Source of the DNA: DASQZT01 sp963728965
GTDB lineage: Bacteria > Acidobacteriota > Terriglobia > Bryobacterales > Bryobacteraceae
Assembly (NCBI GenBank): GCA_963728965.1
Contig: CAVSMH010000006.1
Location: forward strand, 1,860,001-1,924,000
Reading direction: 5' to 3'
Length of the DNA: 64,000 nt
Made by a program: the position numbers and the translations under genes. The notes under the pieces were generated by a model. It saw only the letters and a program-made list of their open reading frames with translations, was not told where the DNA came from and searched no databases. Of this stretch, positions 34,251-43,921 are shown piece by piece. The stretch's first letter is position 1. Every line of letters starts with the position of its first letter.

Positions 34251-36233
34251 GTGACGGAGCCATCCACGGCGGCGCGCGGCACGCGCCTGCGCCTGCCCGG
34301 ACTTTCGCTTCGCGCCAAGGGCCTTGGCGCGGTCGTCATACCGATGGCCGCTCTGTTTGCGGCGCTGTTCGCCATTGTCTGGGCGCAAGGGGAATTGGCC
34401 GGCTCCGACGATGTCACCATGCGGGCCGGCCAGACCCGCGCCGAGCTGCTCCAGCTCCGCTTGTCCCAGCGCGATGCGGAAACCGCCGTCAGCTACTACC
34501 GGGCCAATGGCGGCGCCGGGCACCGGGCCGCCTTCGATGCCGCGCGCGCCGCCGTTTCCCGCTCCCTGGCGCGCCTGTCGTCCCTCACCGCCGGCGATCC
34601 GGACAGTTCGGCGCCCCTCCCCGCGCTGCGCGACGCGCTCTCCCGGGAGATGGCGATGCTCGACGCGGCCCATCCGGCCGCCGCCGCTCCCCCAGCCCTG
34701 GAACCCGCCCAGGCGCTGAGTGCGTCGGTGGAGAACCCGCTGGGCCAAATCAACCGCGCCCAGGACCTCCGCCTCTCCCGCGCGCGCGCCCAGCGCGACC
34801 GGGCTCGCCGCCGCCTCTCCCGCGCCGTCCTGCTGTGCGGCATCTTCGGCCCCCTGGGAGCGCTCTTCGTCCACCTGGTCGTGTTCGGCAAGCTGGTGCG
34901 GCGTTTGAAAGTCGTGGGCGAGAACGCCCGCCGCCTGGCGCACGGCCTGCCCCTCGAACCCCAGCCGTCGAGCGACGACGAAATCGGCGCCGTCGCCGCT
35001 CAGCTCGAAGACAGCGCCAACTTCCTGCGCGTCCGCGAACAGCAGCTCCGCGAAAGTGAACAGCGCTACCGCGATCTGTTCAACCAGGCGCCCGTTCCCT
35101 ACGAAGAGACCGATCGCGAAGGCATCGTCACCCACTTCAACCAGGCCGTCTGCGATCTCCTCCAGTGCCGCCCCGACCGCATCGTGGGCAGCACCGCCTG
35201 GGAATTCGCGCCCCCCGAACGGCAGGACGAGTTGCGCGCCGCCATGCTCGAACGCGTATTCAAGGGCCAGGCCTCCGGCCCCTTCGAGTGCGAATACCTG
35301 CTCGACGACGGTTCCCGCCTGGTGGTCGAAATTCGCGAGACCCCGATTCGCGGCGAATCGGGCGAAGTCACCGGCATCTGCCGTTCGCTCGTCGATGTCA
35401 CCGAACGCAACCTCGCCGCCATTGCCGCCCGCAAGGTGGAACAGTACGCCATCGAGTTGCGCAACCGCAACGAACAGCTCGCCCGCGCCCTGGCCGCCGC
35501 CCGCTCCGCCACCGAGGCCAAAAGCCGGTTCCTGGCCGGCGTCTCGCATGAGCTCCGTACCCCGCTCAACGGCATCATCGGTTTTTCCGAGGTCATGTAC
35601 GACGGCAAGGCCGGCCCCGTCTCCGAGCTGCACCGCGAGTTTCTCGGCGATATCCTCACCAGCGCGCGCCACCTCCAGCAGCTCATCAACGACGTCCTCG
35701 ACCTCTCCAAAGTCGAGGCCGGCCGCATGGAGTTTCGGCCCGAGACCTGTCAGGTTGCCGGCCTCGTGCGCGAGGTCTGCGAGGTCCTCCGGCCCCTTGC
35801 CGACAAGAAGTCCATCCTGCTGGCCGCCTCCGTGCCTCCCGGGTTCACCGCGTTCCTCGATGGTTCGCGCTTCAAGCAGGTGCTCTACAATTACCTCTCC
35901 AATGCCGTGAAGTTCACCCCCATCGGCGGACAAGTCCAGGTGCGCGTCTCGCCCGAAGAGCCCGGCTGTTTCCGCCTGGAAGTCGAGGATACCGGTGTCG
36001 GCATCGCGCCCGAGGAACTGGCCCTGCTCTTCCAGGAGTTCCAGCAGTTGCCCAACAGCCGCAAGGCCGGCCAGGGCACCGGCCTCGGCTTGGCGCTGAC
36101 CCGCCACATCGTCGAGGCCCAGGGTGGCAAGGTGGCGGTGCGTAGCACCCCTGGTCACGGTAGTATTTTTTCGGCAGTACTCCCAGTCCGTACTTCTGGC
36201 ACTGGTACCGAGGATGCAAAACAGAAACCCTAG
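34251..36233 (+). CDS. Membrane sensor histidine kinase with PAS domain
   Basis: A 660 aa two-component sensor. Helices at about 25-45 and 192-212 flank a periplasmic helical sensor. A HAMP-like linker (residues 212-262) and a PAS domain (268-385, YRDLFNQAPVPYEETDREG ending in SLVDVTERN) come next. A HisKA domain has VSHELRTPLNGIIGFSEVMY (phospho-His about 438). The HATPase has GQGTGLGLALTRHIVEAQGG (about 610-630). It starts at GTG 34251, directly downstream of a promoter-like sequence. It is followed after 15 bp by a REC-Hpt-REC protein that is its likely partner, so the first two genes form a phosphorelay. Confidence 0.92.
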   Translation: MTEPSTAARGTRLRLPGLSLRAKGLGAVVIPMAALFAALFAIVWAQGELAGSDDVTMRAGQTRAELLQLRLSQRDAETAVSYYRANGGAGHRAAFDAARAAVSRSLARLSSLTAGDPDSSAPLPALRDALSREMAMLDAAHPAAAAPPALEPAQALSASVENPLGQINRAQDLRLSRARAQRDRARRRLSRAVLLCGIFGPLGALFVHLVVFGKLVRRLKVVGENARRLAHGLPLEPQPSSDDEIGAVAAQLEDSANFLRVREQQLRESEQRYRDLFNQAPVPYEETDREGIVTHFNQAVCDLLQCRPDRIVGSTAWEFAPPERQDELRAAMLERVFKGQASGPFECEYLLDDGSRLVVEIRETPIRGESGEVTGICRSLVDVTERNLAAIAARKVEQYAIELRNRNEQLARALAAARSATEAKSRFLAGVSHELRTPLNGIIGFSEVMYDGKAGPVSELHREFLGDILTSARHLQQLINDVLDLSKVEAGRMEFRPETCQVAGLVREVCEVLRPLADKKSILLAASVPPGFTAFLDGSRFKQVLYNYLSNAVKFTPIGGQVQVRVSPEEPGCFRLEVEDTGVGIAPEELALLFQEFQQLPNSRKAGQGTGLGLALTRHIVEAQGGKVAVRSTPGHGSIFSAVLPVRTSGTGTEDAKQKP

Positions 36234-36248
36234 GCTAGAATCAGATCG

Positions 36249-37748
36249 ATGGCGGGCGAACCCATCCTGATCGTCGATGACACACCAGTCAATCTGAAGC
36301 TGACGCGACTCCTGCTGGTGAACGAAGGATTCCAAGTACTGACCGCAAGCAGCGCCGAGGAGGCTCTGGACCTGCTTCGCGGATACCGCCCCCAACTGGT
36401 GCTTGCCGACATCCAGTTGCCGGGCATCGACGGGCTGGAACTCACCCGCCGGCTCAAACGCGACAACCGGACCAGCCACATCGCGGTCGTGGCGCTTACC
36501 GCCTTCGCCATGCGAGGCGACGAACAGAAGGCCATCGATGCGGGCTGCGACGGCTACATCACCAAGCCGGTGGACACGCGCACGCTGGGCGCGTCCATCC
36601 GCAAGATCCTCGATCAGCGCGCGGAGACCTGCGGAGGACCCGTTCCTCCCCCCTCCGCCGCCCCCGAGGCTGACATTCCGCCATCCGAATTGCACGCCTT
36701 GCGTCACCGTTTTCTGGAGGAAGGCCAGGCCGAGGTGCGTCATTGGCTGCTCAATCTCGATGGGGAGCTCAACGCCAATGACGCGGCCCGGGCGGTCCAT
36801 CAGTGGATCGGCGCCGCGGGGCTGCTCGGCTACACCGCCATCTCCCGCCTGGCCCGCGAAACCGAGGCCGTGCTGGTGGCCCGGCCCATCGATCAGAACC
36901 AGCTTCGCGAGTCGCTGACCACTCTGGCGTTAGCCTTCGGCAGCCCGCGTGACGCGCGGGACCTGCCGGTGCCGGAGATGATCCGGCGGTCGCTCGGAGG
37001 ACGACAGATGGCCCTGGTAGGGCTCTCCGCCAGTGACGGACAGCGACTCGCGGTATCCCTGGAGCGGGCCGGCGCCGCCGCCACCCTCATCGATCCCGGC
37101 CAGCCCCTCGAAGCCGGCACGGTGCGCGCCTATGACGCCGCCGTCGTGCAGTATCGCCCCGATACCGCGGGTTCGCCCTGGCTCAAGCCCTGGGTGGCCG
37201 AAACCCTCGCCCTGGTGCTGGCGGGCACCCGCGATCACCTTCTCGAGATGGCCTCCTGGACCCAGTCGGTCGCCCGCGAACTCCTCATGGATCCGTGGCA
37301 GGCCGACGAAGCCCTGCTGCGCCTCAGCCTCGCGCTCCACCAGGAACGCGGCGCGACCTGTCCGGACTCGCCCGCCCTCTCCCAGGCCGGGCGTGCCCAA
37401 GTGCTGGTTGCCGATGACGACCCCACCGTCCGCGCGCTGGTCGCCAATGCCATCCGGAATTTCGGCATGGATTGCGAGACCGCCGCCAACGGACCTTCGG
37501 CGGTCGATGCCGCGCGCCGCCTGCGGCCCCAGGTGGCCGTGCTGGATGTCAATATGCCAGGCATGGACGGCTTTGAAGTGCTGGCCGCCATTCGCGCCGA
37601 ACAGATTCCGGTTCGGGTGCTGCTGCTCACCGCGCGCCAGCAGGAGACCGATGTGCTGCGCGGGTTCACCCTGGGCGCCGACGATTACGTGGTGAAGCCC
37701 TTCAGCCCCCTCGAACTCGTGGCTCGTCTCAAACGGCTGCTCCAGTGA
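36249..37748 (+). CDS. Phosphorelay regulator with REC-Hpt-(degenerate REC)-REC domains
   Basis: A 499 aa signalling protein without a DNA-binding output. The first receiver domain (residues 5-120) has ILIVDDTPVNLKL, phospho-Asp in VLADIQLPGIDG, and ITKPVDTR. Residues 140-235 look like an Hpt domain, with AVHQWIGAAGLLGYTAISRL giving the phosphate-accepting His, although the usual Lys after it is Ile. Residues 245-370 resemble a receiver without clear acidic residues. The last receiver (385-499) has VLVADDDPTVRAL, VAVLDVNMPGMDG and VVKPFSPLEL. Its stop overlaps the GTG of the HEAT gene. It probably passes phosphate within the relay or controls the downstream proteins by contact. Confidence 0.85.
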   Translation: MAGEPILIVDDTPVNLKLTRLLLVNEGFQVLTASSAEEALDLLRGYRPQLVLADIQLPGIDGLELTRRLKRDNRTSHIAVVALTAFAMRGDEQKAIDAGCDGYITKPVDTRTLGASIRKILDQRAETCGGPVPPPSAAPEADIPPSELHALRHRFLEEGQAEVRHWLLNLDGELNANDAARAVHQWIGAAGLLGYTAISRLARETEAVLVARPIDQNQLRESLTTLALAFGSPRDARDLPVPEMIRRSLGGRQMALVGLSASDGQRLAVSLERAGAAATLIDPGQPLEAGTVRAYDAAVVQYRPDTAGSPWLKPWVAETLALVLAGTRDHLLEMASWTQSVARELLMDPWQADEALLRLSLALHQERGATCPDSPALSQAGRAQVLVADDDPTVRALVANAIRNFGMDCETAANGPSAVDAARRLRPQVAVLDVNMPGMDGFEVLAAIRAEQIPVRVLLLTARQQETDVLRGFTLGADDYVVKPFSPLELVARLKRLLQ

Positions 37749-38824
37749 CCCTGTCCTCCGCATTCTGGGCCGTATTGGCGCTGCTCGTCGTTTATGCGCT
37801 CGTGCTCGGCGTCATCCTCGCCGGCACGCTCTTGCGCGGCATGTCGCGGCGAACGAAAATCGATGCCACCAACCGCGTCCTGCCCCAGGTGCGCGAGGCC
37901 CTGGTGGACTACCTCTCCGGCAGCAACGACCGTTCCCGGCTGGACGAGTTCGCGCAACGCCACCGCGCCGCGCTCGAAGCCGCCCTGCTCGCTTTCCAGG
38001 GCTCCGCCGGAGGCAGCGCGCGCGACCGGCTCTGCGCCTTGGCCCTCGATGTGGGGCTGGTCCGTCAATGGACCGAAGGCACCCGCTCCCGCGATGTCAT
38101 GCGCCGCCGCGCCTGCTTTGCGCGGCTGGCGTTCGTCTCCTCCTTCGAGCCGTGCCGCCGCATCTCTGCCGAGGTCCTTCAGCAGGCGATTGCGGATCCC
38201 GATGCCGAGGTCCGCCTGGCCGCCGCCCGCGGGCTGCTGCACACCGGAGACACCAGCCTGGTGGAACGCGTGTTTCACATGGCCATTTCCGAATCCCTGT
38301 TAATGCGCGTCCTGTTGACCGAGGATCTCCGGCGGCACGCCGTCACCCTCAGCCAGAGGGCGATTCCGGAGGTGTTGCGCGGCGTCGATCCCGGCCGCCT
38401 GGCTGCCGCCCTGGAAATGCTTGCGGCGTGGGAACGCGTGATTCCGGTGACCGACCTGGGCGACCTGCTGGAGCACATCGATCCCCGCGTCCGCTTGCAG
38501 GCGATCCGCTTGGCGCCCCTGGTCGCCGCCCAGGCACGCCACCAGCGCTCCATTCTCACCGCGCTCGACGACCCCGACCCGGAGCTTCGCCTGGCTGCCG
38601 CCCACGCCAGCGCGCGCATCTCCCTGCTGGCGGCCATGCCCGCGCTCGCGCGCTCCCTGCGCCTGGGCCCCGCGCGCTCGGCGCGCGCCGCCGCCGCGGC
38701 GCTGGCGGAGATGCCTCCCCGCGGCTGGGAGACGCTCGAAGAGTTGAGCGCCGGCCCCAACCAGGTCACCGCCGCCGCCGCGCGCGAGGCGCTCGCCCGC
38801 ATTCACCGGCGGGTGTTGGTATGA
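37745..38824 (+). CDS. HEAT-repeat protein with N-terminal membrane anchor
   Basis: A 359 aa protein: one membrane helix at the N-terminus (WAVLALLVVYALVLGVILAGTLL, residues 8-30) followed by HEAT-like helical repeats, for example DPDAEVRLAAARGLLHTGD, HIDPRVRLQAIRLAPLVAAQ and DDPDPELRLAAAHASARIS. Start GTG 37745 overlaps the stop of the regulator, and the stop overlaps the ATG of the GT2-like gene (ATGA). HEAT protein plus GT2 pairs downstream of response regulators recur in bacterial exopolysaccharide loci, where the HEAT protein may be a scaffold. That role is inference. Confidence 0.82.
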   Translation: MTLSSAFWAVLALLVVYALVLGVILAGTLLRGMSRRTKIDATNRVLPQVREALVDYLSGSNDRSRLDEFAQRHRAALEAALLAFQGSAGGSARDRLCALALDVGLVRQWTEGTRSRDVMRRRACFARLAFVSSFEPCRRISAEVLQQAIADPDAEVRLAAARGLLHTGDTSLVERVFHMAISESLLMRVLLTEDLRRHAVTLSQRAIPEVLRGVDPGRLAAALEMLAAWERVIPVTDLGDLLEHIDPRVRLQAIRLAPLVAAQARHQRSILTALDDPDPELRLAAAHASARISLLAAMPALARSLRLGPARSARAAAAALAEMPPRGWETLEELSAGPNQVTAAAAREALARIHRRVLV

Positions 38825-40176
38825 ATCCGATTTCGATCCTTCTCGGAATCCTCGTGGTGCTCCTGTTCGCCGCCGGTGTAGCGAATTTCGTGGCGCTCTT
38901 CCGAGGCTGCTCCGCCCTGCGCTCCCTGGCCCGGAAGAGCGCCCCGTTTGACGCCGCATTGCTGCTGCGCTCCCCCCTGGTCCCCGGCATCTCGATCCTC
39001 GCCGTACCACCCGATTTCTCGCCGCGTTCCCGCGCGTTCATCCGTCGCCTGCTCGATCTGGAGTACGGCAAGTTCGAACTGGTGCTCGTGCTCAACGGCC
39101 CCTCCGAAGCCGAGCTGGAATCCTGGAAACAGGAGTTTCGTCTGAACCTCATTGTTCGCTGCGCGGCCGAAGATCTGGCCACGGCCGGCGTGCGCGGGGT
39201 CTACGACTCGGTGGGCGCCTTGCGCCTGGTGGTGGTCGACAAAGCCGCGGCCGGCGAGGCCGACGCCCTCAACGCCGGCGTGAATGTGGCCACTTTTCCC
39301 GTCGTGGCGGTCGTCCAGGAAGCATGCGAATTCGATTCCCGGCTGCTGCTGCGCCTGGTCGTTCCCATGCTCCAAGACCCCGTCCGTACCGCCGCCGTGG
39401 TTACCGGCGGACCGGCGGCCCCCGCCGCAGGCCTGCTCGCGCAATGGGGTACGCTCGAGTCATGGCGCGCCTGGCTGGGACGTTCGGCCGCCTTCGCCGC
39501 CTCGCGGCTGGCGCTGCCCGTGCCGCCGTTTGCCGTGGCGTTTCACCGCCAGGCGGTCCTCGATGTGGGCGGATTCCGCGCCGGACCCCTCGAGCTCCTG
39601 GTGCGCCTGCAAGGGTTGGTGCATGCCGCCGAACAACCGTTCCGTATCGTGGCCCTGGCCGAAACCGGCACCAGCTCGCGCGCGGTGCGAAGCCTGGCGG
39701 AATTGCGCGCCCGCATCGAGCGCGATCAAGCGGAGCTTGCCGGCCTGTGCCGCCCGCGCCCGTCCCTCCCCGGAGGCCGCCGCGCGCCCGGGTGGCGGCT
39801 GCTCGCCCTGATGCGTCTGCGCGGGGTTCTTCCCGCACTCGAAACTGCCGCGTATGCGCTCGCGGTCGTCGGACTGGCGGCAGGCTGGGTACGCCCCGCC
39901 CTGGCCGCTCTTGTGCTCCTGGCGACCGCGGGCGTTGGCACCATCGTATCCATGGCCGCGGTGGCTTTCGGCGAGCTCGCGGACCGGCGTGGTTCCGATC
40001 CCAGGTTGCTGGCAGGCCTGTTCCTGGCCGCCGTTCCCGAAAACTTCGGCTACCGCCAGCTTCGCAATCTGTGGCTCATCGCCGCGCAGATACGCGGCCC
40101 ACAAAATGGTCCGTCAGAAGTACGGCCCGTCGGTAAAATGCCGCGGCATCACGCGGGAAACCAGGGCGGTTCCTGA
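38821..40176 (+). CDS. GT2-like membrane glycosyltransferase with degenerate catalytic motifs
   Basis: A 451 aa membrane protein with an N-terminal helix (ISILLGILVVLLFAAGVANFV), a GT-A-like domain (residues 60-300) and helices at about 340-385. ADALNAGVNVATFPVVAVV matches the GT2 segment that normally leads into the DxD/DAD metal motif. Here the next residues are QEACEFDSRLL instead of an aspartate pair. The usual QxxRW motif is also not evident; ENFGYRQLRNLW near the C-terminus may be its counterpart in this HEAT-associated subfamily. It is the last gene of the operon. It may be an inactive or unusual polysaccharide synthase subunit; the product is unknown. Confidence 0.72.
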   Translation: MNPISILLGILVVLLFAAGVANFVALFRGCSALRSLARKSAPFDAALLLRSPLVPGISILAVPPDFSPRSRAFIRRLLDLEYGKFELVLVLNGPSEAELESWKQEFRLNLIVRCAAEDLATAGVRGVYDSVGALRLVVVDKAAAGEADALNAGVNVATFPVVAVVQEACEFDSRLLLRLVVPMLQDPVRTAAVVTGGPAAPAAGLLAQWGTLESWRAWLGRSAAFAASRLALPVPPFAVAFHRQAVLDVGGFRAGPLELLVRLQGLVHAAEQPFRIVALAETGTSSRAVRSLAELRARIERDQAELAGLCRPRPSLPGGRRAPGWRLLALMRLRGVLPALETAAYALAVVGLAAGWVRPALAALVLLATAGVGTIVSMAAVAFGELADRRGSDPRLLAGLFLAAVPENFGYRQLRNLWLIAAQIRGPQNGPSEVRPVGKMPRHHAGNQGGS

Positions 40177-40232
40177 CGTGGGTGTTTCCCTTGGGAGTGG
40201 AGCATGCGCTCTTTCCCTCCCTGCGACGTAGT

Positions 40233-40706
40233 TCATCGCGAATGGAAGGCGTCCGGCCCGGGCGAGCCCGGCGGTTCAGGGCTCTCAATATTCAGATTCA
40301 CGACCACCGGTTCCTGGCCGCTGCGGACGACTACTACCTCCACGGGCTCATCCTGACTGGCATTGATTTCCTGATGCGGCACGTAGGGCGGCACGTAAAT
40401 GAAATCGCCCGGACCCGCCTCCGCTGCGAATTCGAGTCTCTCACCCCAACGGAAACGGGCATGCCCGCGAACGACATATACCACGGTCTCCAACGCCCCA
40501 TGATGATGCGGTCCGCTGCGGACATCGGGCTCAACGACCACCGTTCCCGCCCACAGCTTTTGTGCTCCAGCGCGTGCATAGGTGATGGCCGCGGCGCGTG
40601 TCATACCGGGAGTCTGCGGCGTGTTCCGATCGAATCCTCCCGAGCGCACCACACGAATGCCTTCGTGTTCCCAATCCGGCGCCCGGCGCAGTTTTGGTTC
40701 GCTCAT
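40233..40706 (-). CDS. Cupin-domain protein
   Basis: A 157 aa single-domain cupin. Motif 1 is GPHHHGALETVVYVVRGHARFRWG (about residue 64-87), with the metal-binding histidines and glutamate. Motif 2 is GPGDFIYVPPYVPHQEIN (about 98-115), with the last histidine. The preceding KLWAGTVVVEPDVRSG fits the first strand. Such proteins may be metal-dependent enzymes or ligand sensors; no substrate can be assigned. It lies 9 bp beyond the 3' end of the decayed permease, on the same strand, so it may have been part of that transcript. Confidence 0.85.
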   Translation of the reverse strand: MSEPKLRRAPDWEHEGIRVVRSGGFDRNTPQTPGMTRAAAITYARAGAQKLWAGTVVVEPDVRSGPHHHGALETVVYVVRGHARFRWGERLEFAAEAGPGDFIYVPPYVPHQEINASQDEPVEVVVVRSGQEPVVVNLNIESPEPPGSPGPDAFHSR

Positions 40707-40715
40707 ACCTTCAGG

Positions 40716-42932
40716 TTAACGCCGTCCACGAAACCTGGATCCGCTCCAGCCCCGGTCGCCAGCCGGATCACTCTCCCTTGGCCGGCCAGAGAGTTGGCGG
40801 CCAGATACGATCCACCCTGCGCCCAGCAGGGCCAAAGCGTGCCGTGTCACCATTCCCAGGAGTTCGTGCCGCATCGCCCCAAGCGCCAGTCGTATGCCGA
40901 TTTCGTTCGTGCGCCGGACCATGGTGTAGTTCAGTAGCCCGTACAACCCGACAGCCGCGAGCAATGTTGCCAGTCCTCCAAACAGGCCCGACAGGTTCGC
41001 AATCAGACGCTCCGGAACCAGGGAGACGTCTACCTGCGCGGCCAGGGTCGTGATCCGGCCGACTGCCACGGTCGGCATCTGCTCGCGGATGACGCGCCGC
41101 ACGTCTCGGGTCACGGCGGCGGGATCGACCGACGTGCGGATCAGAAGTTGCCAGCCGGCGCTGCGGTTGGATGCGAAGGCGCTCAAGAAGACCGTTCGCG
41201 GGATCTCCTCCCGAACCTCCATGTACCGCGAGTCGCCCACCACGCCCACGATCTCCAGGGTGTCGCCGCCATCGAAGCCGATGTGGCGGCCCATCGGGCT
41301 CGCGTTTCCGAAATAGCGGCGGGCCAGCGATTGACTGATGATCGCGGTGCCGGGTAGTTCGTCGGCGCGGAAATCGCGGCCGGCGAGCTGGGGAGTGCCG
41401 AGCGTCTCGAAATAACCCGGCGCGACCCAGTTGACGTACATCGTTTTACCCTCGCCGGGCCGGAAGGTGTAACCCTCGATGGATTTCGGCGAGCGGCTGA
41501 CCCCGCCTCCCGAGATGGGTGGGATCCACGCCAGGCTGGCCGAGCGCGCGCCGGGGATGGTCCTGAGACGGGAGAGCACCTGTTGGCAATTCCGCGCCAG
41601 GGCATCCGGCTGGTAGCCGCTGTGCGAGAGATCGAGCGCTACCAGCAGGACGTGGTCGCGGCGAAAGCCGAGGTCGATGCCTTCGAGCCCTGCCAGGTTC
41701 TGCACGAAGAGTCCAGCCGTTCCCAACAGGACGGTTGACAAGGCTACCTCCAGCACAACCAGGGCGCCGCCGAACCAGTGCCGGCGGCGCGTCGCGGTGC
41801 CGCGGGCGTACATGGCTGCCGCGAGCCCGCTCCCGGCAGCCCGCGCCGCCGGTGCAGCCCCGAACAGAACGCCGGTTATTAAAGCGGCTAGCGCGGTGAA
41901 CGCCAGCACGCGGACGTCCGGCCGGACGGTCAGTTCGATCGGCAGCCGCCCGCTCTTCAAGATCGCCACCAGGAAATCCACGCAGCAGTACGCAAGCGCG
42001 ATCCCGAGCGTGGCGGCGATGATCGAGAGAATCAACGATTCGGTGAGCAACTGCCGCGGCAGGCGCAGGCGTCCCGCGCCCAGCGCCGCGCGCACCCCCA
42101 TCTCTCGCTCGCGCGCAGTGGCCCTCGCCAGCAGCATGCTGGCCACATTTGCCCCAGGCAATCAGCAGCAGCATGCCCACTGCGCCCATCACAATCAGCA
42201 GCGGCTTCGAAAACTGATCGCGAAGGCGCGCCAGGCCCGCGCCGGCGAGCTCGACCTCGATGGTCCACGCGGGGCGGCGGTGATCCTCTCTGACCTGCGC
42301 CTCCTGATCGAGCGTCCACTGAAAGAGCACGCTCATCTCGGCGCGGGCCTGCTCGATCGAAACGCCCGGCTTGAGACGGCCGAGCAGACGAATCCATTTC
42401 GACCCGTGATCGTCGGGCCGGAAGCTGTGCCGGACCAGCGGCGCCGCCGCCAGCGGGATCGAGATTTCCTGACGGCTGCCGGCCTGGATGCCCGTGAACT
42501 CCGGCGGTAAGACGCCGACAATCGTGAAGGGGGTGTCTTCCAGAGTCAGCGAAGCACCGAGCACCGACGGGTCTCCTTGGAGGCGCGTCTGCCAATAGGT
42601 CCAGCTCACCACTGCCACCGGTGCCGGCGCGCCCAGGCGGTCGTCGTCGGGTGTGATCAGACGGCCGAGCGCGGGCCGCACCCCGGCGTGCGCCGCATGC
42701 CGCGCAGTGCGTAGATTACATCCTGCTTCAGCCGGTCCAGGAAAACCCAGGTCCACACTTCGCGTACCTCCTCCGCTACCAAAGTCGGATTGCCGAGTGC
42801 CCGCCGGGCAGCGGCGATTGACGCTTCTGGTGTCAGCCCGTTCGCCTGCTGTTCCTCGGCTTCCAATTCCAGGTCGGAACGGAGTTCGCGCTCGAGATCC
42901 TGCTCTCGTCGTTTCCGCCTCCGCCAACGCAC
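40716..42932 (-). pseudogene. Decayed ADOP (MacB/FtsX-type) ABC permease
   Basis: A permease of the acidobacterial ADOP type (normally about 800 aa) broken in at least three places. GTG 42932 starts the normal N-terminal prefix (RWRRRKRREQDLERELRSDL to DVIYALRGMRRTPG). At about 42685 about 150-200 codons, including the first membrane helix, are missing; the sequence resumes in another frame as GVRPALGRLITPDDD. At 42152-42155 (a run of four C on the plus strand) one extra base shifts the frame between LLLIAW and ANVASMLLARA. The last two membrane helices are missing; the protein ends soon after RHALALLGAG in unrelated sequence. The central part still shows good ADOP similarity, so decay is recent. 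Confidence 0.82.
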
Positions 42933-42933
42933 T

Positions 42934-43278
42934 TCAGCCCCCCTCGGCCGGCCACATGACGCGCCCGATCGCGCCGGCCAGTTGCTTCCATTTGGACTCC
43001 TCGACGACCAGCTGCTTCTTGCCCGCTGTCGTCAGCCGGTAGTACTTGAACTCGCGATTGCGATCCTTCGCCGTCTCCCATTTCGAGGCCACCCATCCCT
43101 TCCTCTCCAGACGGTGGAGGGCCGGGTAGAGAGAGCCGTGCTCGACTTGCAGAACCTCCTCGGTGGTGCTCTGGATGTGTTTTGCGATCTGGTGCCCGTG
43201 AGCGGGACCAAACCGCAGCGTTCTTCTTCCGGGTAGACATTCAACTTTCGCGAGCCGGCTTCCGGCGAGACCCCCCAA
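42934..43278 (-). CDS. PadR-family regulator with damaged N-terminus
   Basis: A PadR winged-helix repressor, as usually found directly upstream of ADOP permeases. GPAHGHQIAKHIQSTTEEVLQ, the wing EHGSLYPALHRLERKGWVAS and KYYRLTTAGKKQLVVE are typical. The normal first helix (GTLDLLILKTL) is absent: the sequence runs from KVECLPG straight into RRTLRFGPAHG, which looks like an in-frame loss of about 20 bases. The only available start in frame is TTG 43278. The stop is followed after one base by the GTG of the permease. DNA binding is probably impaired; the gene decays together with its target. Confidence 0.72.
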   Translation of the reverse strand: MGGLAGSRLAKVECLPGRRTLRFGPAHGHQIAKHIQSTTEEVLQVEHGSLYPALHRLERKGWVASKWETAKDRNREFKYYRLTTAGKKQLVVEESKWKQLAGAIGRVMWPAEGG

Positions 43279-43284
43279 AGAAAT

Positions 43285-43314
43285 GGGGACCGGCGCCCCT
43301 GCGGGCCGATCCCC
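43285..43314 (-). terminator. Probable terminator of the small exported-protein gene
   Basis: GGGGACCGGC (43285-43294) and GCCGATCCCC (43305-43314) form a 10-bp stem with one mismatch and a 10-base loop. On the minus strand it is followed by ATTTCTTT, and it lies 28 bp past the stop of the gene at 43343. The plus strand also has a T-rich stretch after it, so it may work in both directions. Confidence 0.6.
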
Positions 43315-43342
43315 AATTTTCTTTGGATGCGAGAGAAAGCGA

Positions 43343-43681
43343 TTACGGGTTGAAAACCAGCCTCGTCCTGGTGCCGCCGATTCGAATCTCGGAAATGCTG
43401 GCCTTGCCGCCTTCTTCCGAATAACGGATCGCCGTACTATCGAACTTCTGTTCCGCGGTTTCGACCTTCACCGGCACTTCCACCGACTGTTTCCCGTTGA
43501 CGATTGTGACCTTGTCCGTGGCAAGGTTCAGGCGGTACTCTCCCGCCTTCAGTTCCTTACCCTTCACGACCGAAGGCTGGAGCAATGTGATCTTATAATT
43601 CCCCAAAATGCCCGGAGCGGTGCCGGCGACAGCCACGGCCAGCGCCAGGATGGCAAAAGTCACAATCAGTTTCTTGAACAT
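43343..43681 (-). CDS. Small exported protein of unknown function
   Basis: A 112 aa protein with a clear signal peptide (MFKKLIVTFAILALAVAVAG) and a mature part of about 90 residues rich in beta strands: YKITLLQPSVVKGKELKAGEYRL, then DKVTIVNGKQSVEVPVKVE and ISEIRIGGTRTRLVF. The KAGEYRL/KVTI pattern recurs in small exported acidobacterial proteins, but I know no function. Start ATG 43681 is set by GGGAG eight bases upstream and by the signal peptide. Confidence 0.72.
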   Translation of the reverse strand: MFKKLIVTFAILALAVAVAGTAPGILGNYKITLLQPSVVKGKELKAGEYRLNLATDKVTIVNGKQSVEVPVKVETAEQKFDSTAIRYSEEGGKASISEIRIGGTRTRLVFNP

Positions 43682-43921
43682 GAGTATCTCCCGAGCCGGT
43701 TGGCTCAAATCTTGGTCCATCGGGCTGGTACGCCCAAACGGAGTTTAGCACCACTTTATCGTGGATCGCAATGCCGTCAGGAGTGATCGGCGCCCTCCCG
43801 TGCCCCTCCGGCCTCCGCAACTCCCCGTCGGCGCGCCTCCGCCGCCCCCGGGTCCCCCCAATCGACAGCATCGCCACCGCCGGCGCCTCGAACCGCTCCG
43901 CCGCGTGTACACTGGAGGTTC

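Noticed and set aside
34191..36800. 869-codon open frame opposite the sensor kinase gene
   Set aside because: Antisense to clear PAS/HisKA/HATPase and REC coding sequence; no recognisable protein features.
38821..40176. Cellulose/PgaC-type active polysaccharide synthase
   Set aside because: DxD and QxxRW motifs are not present in the expected places, so only a GT2-like call is justified.
40716..43320. Insertion sequence as the cause of the permease damage
   Set aside because: No transposase, terminal inverted repeats or target-site duplications are visible around the lesions.
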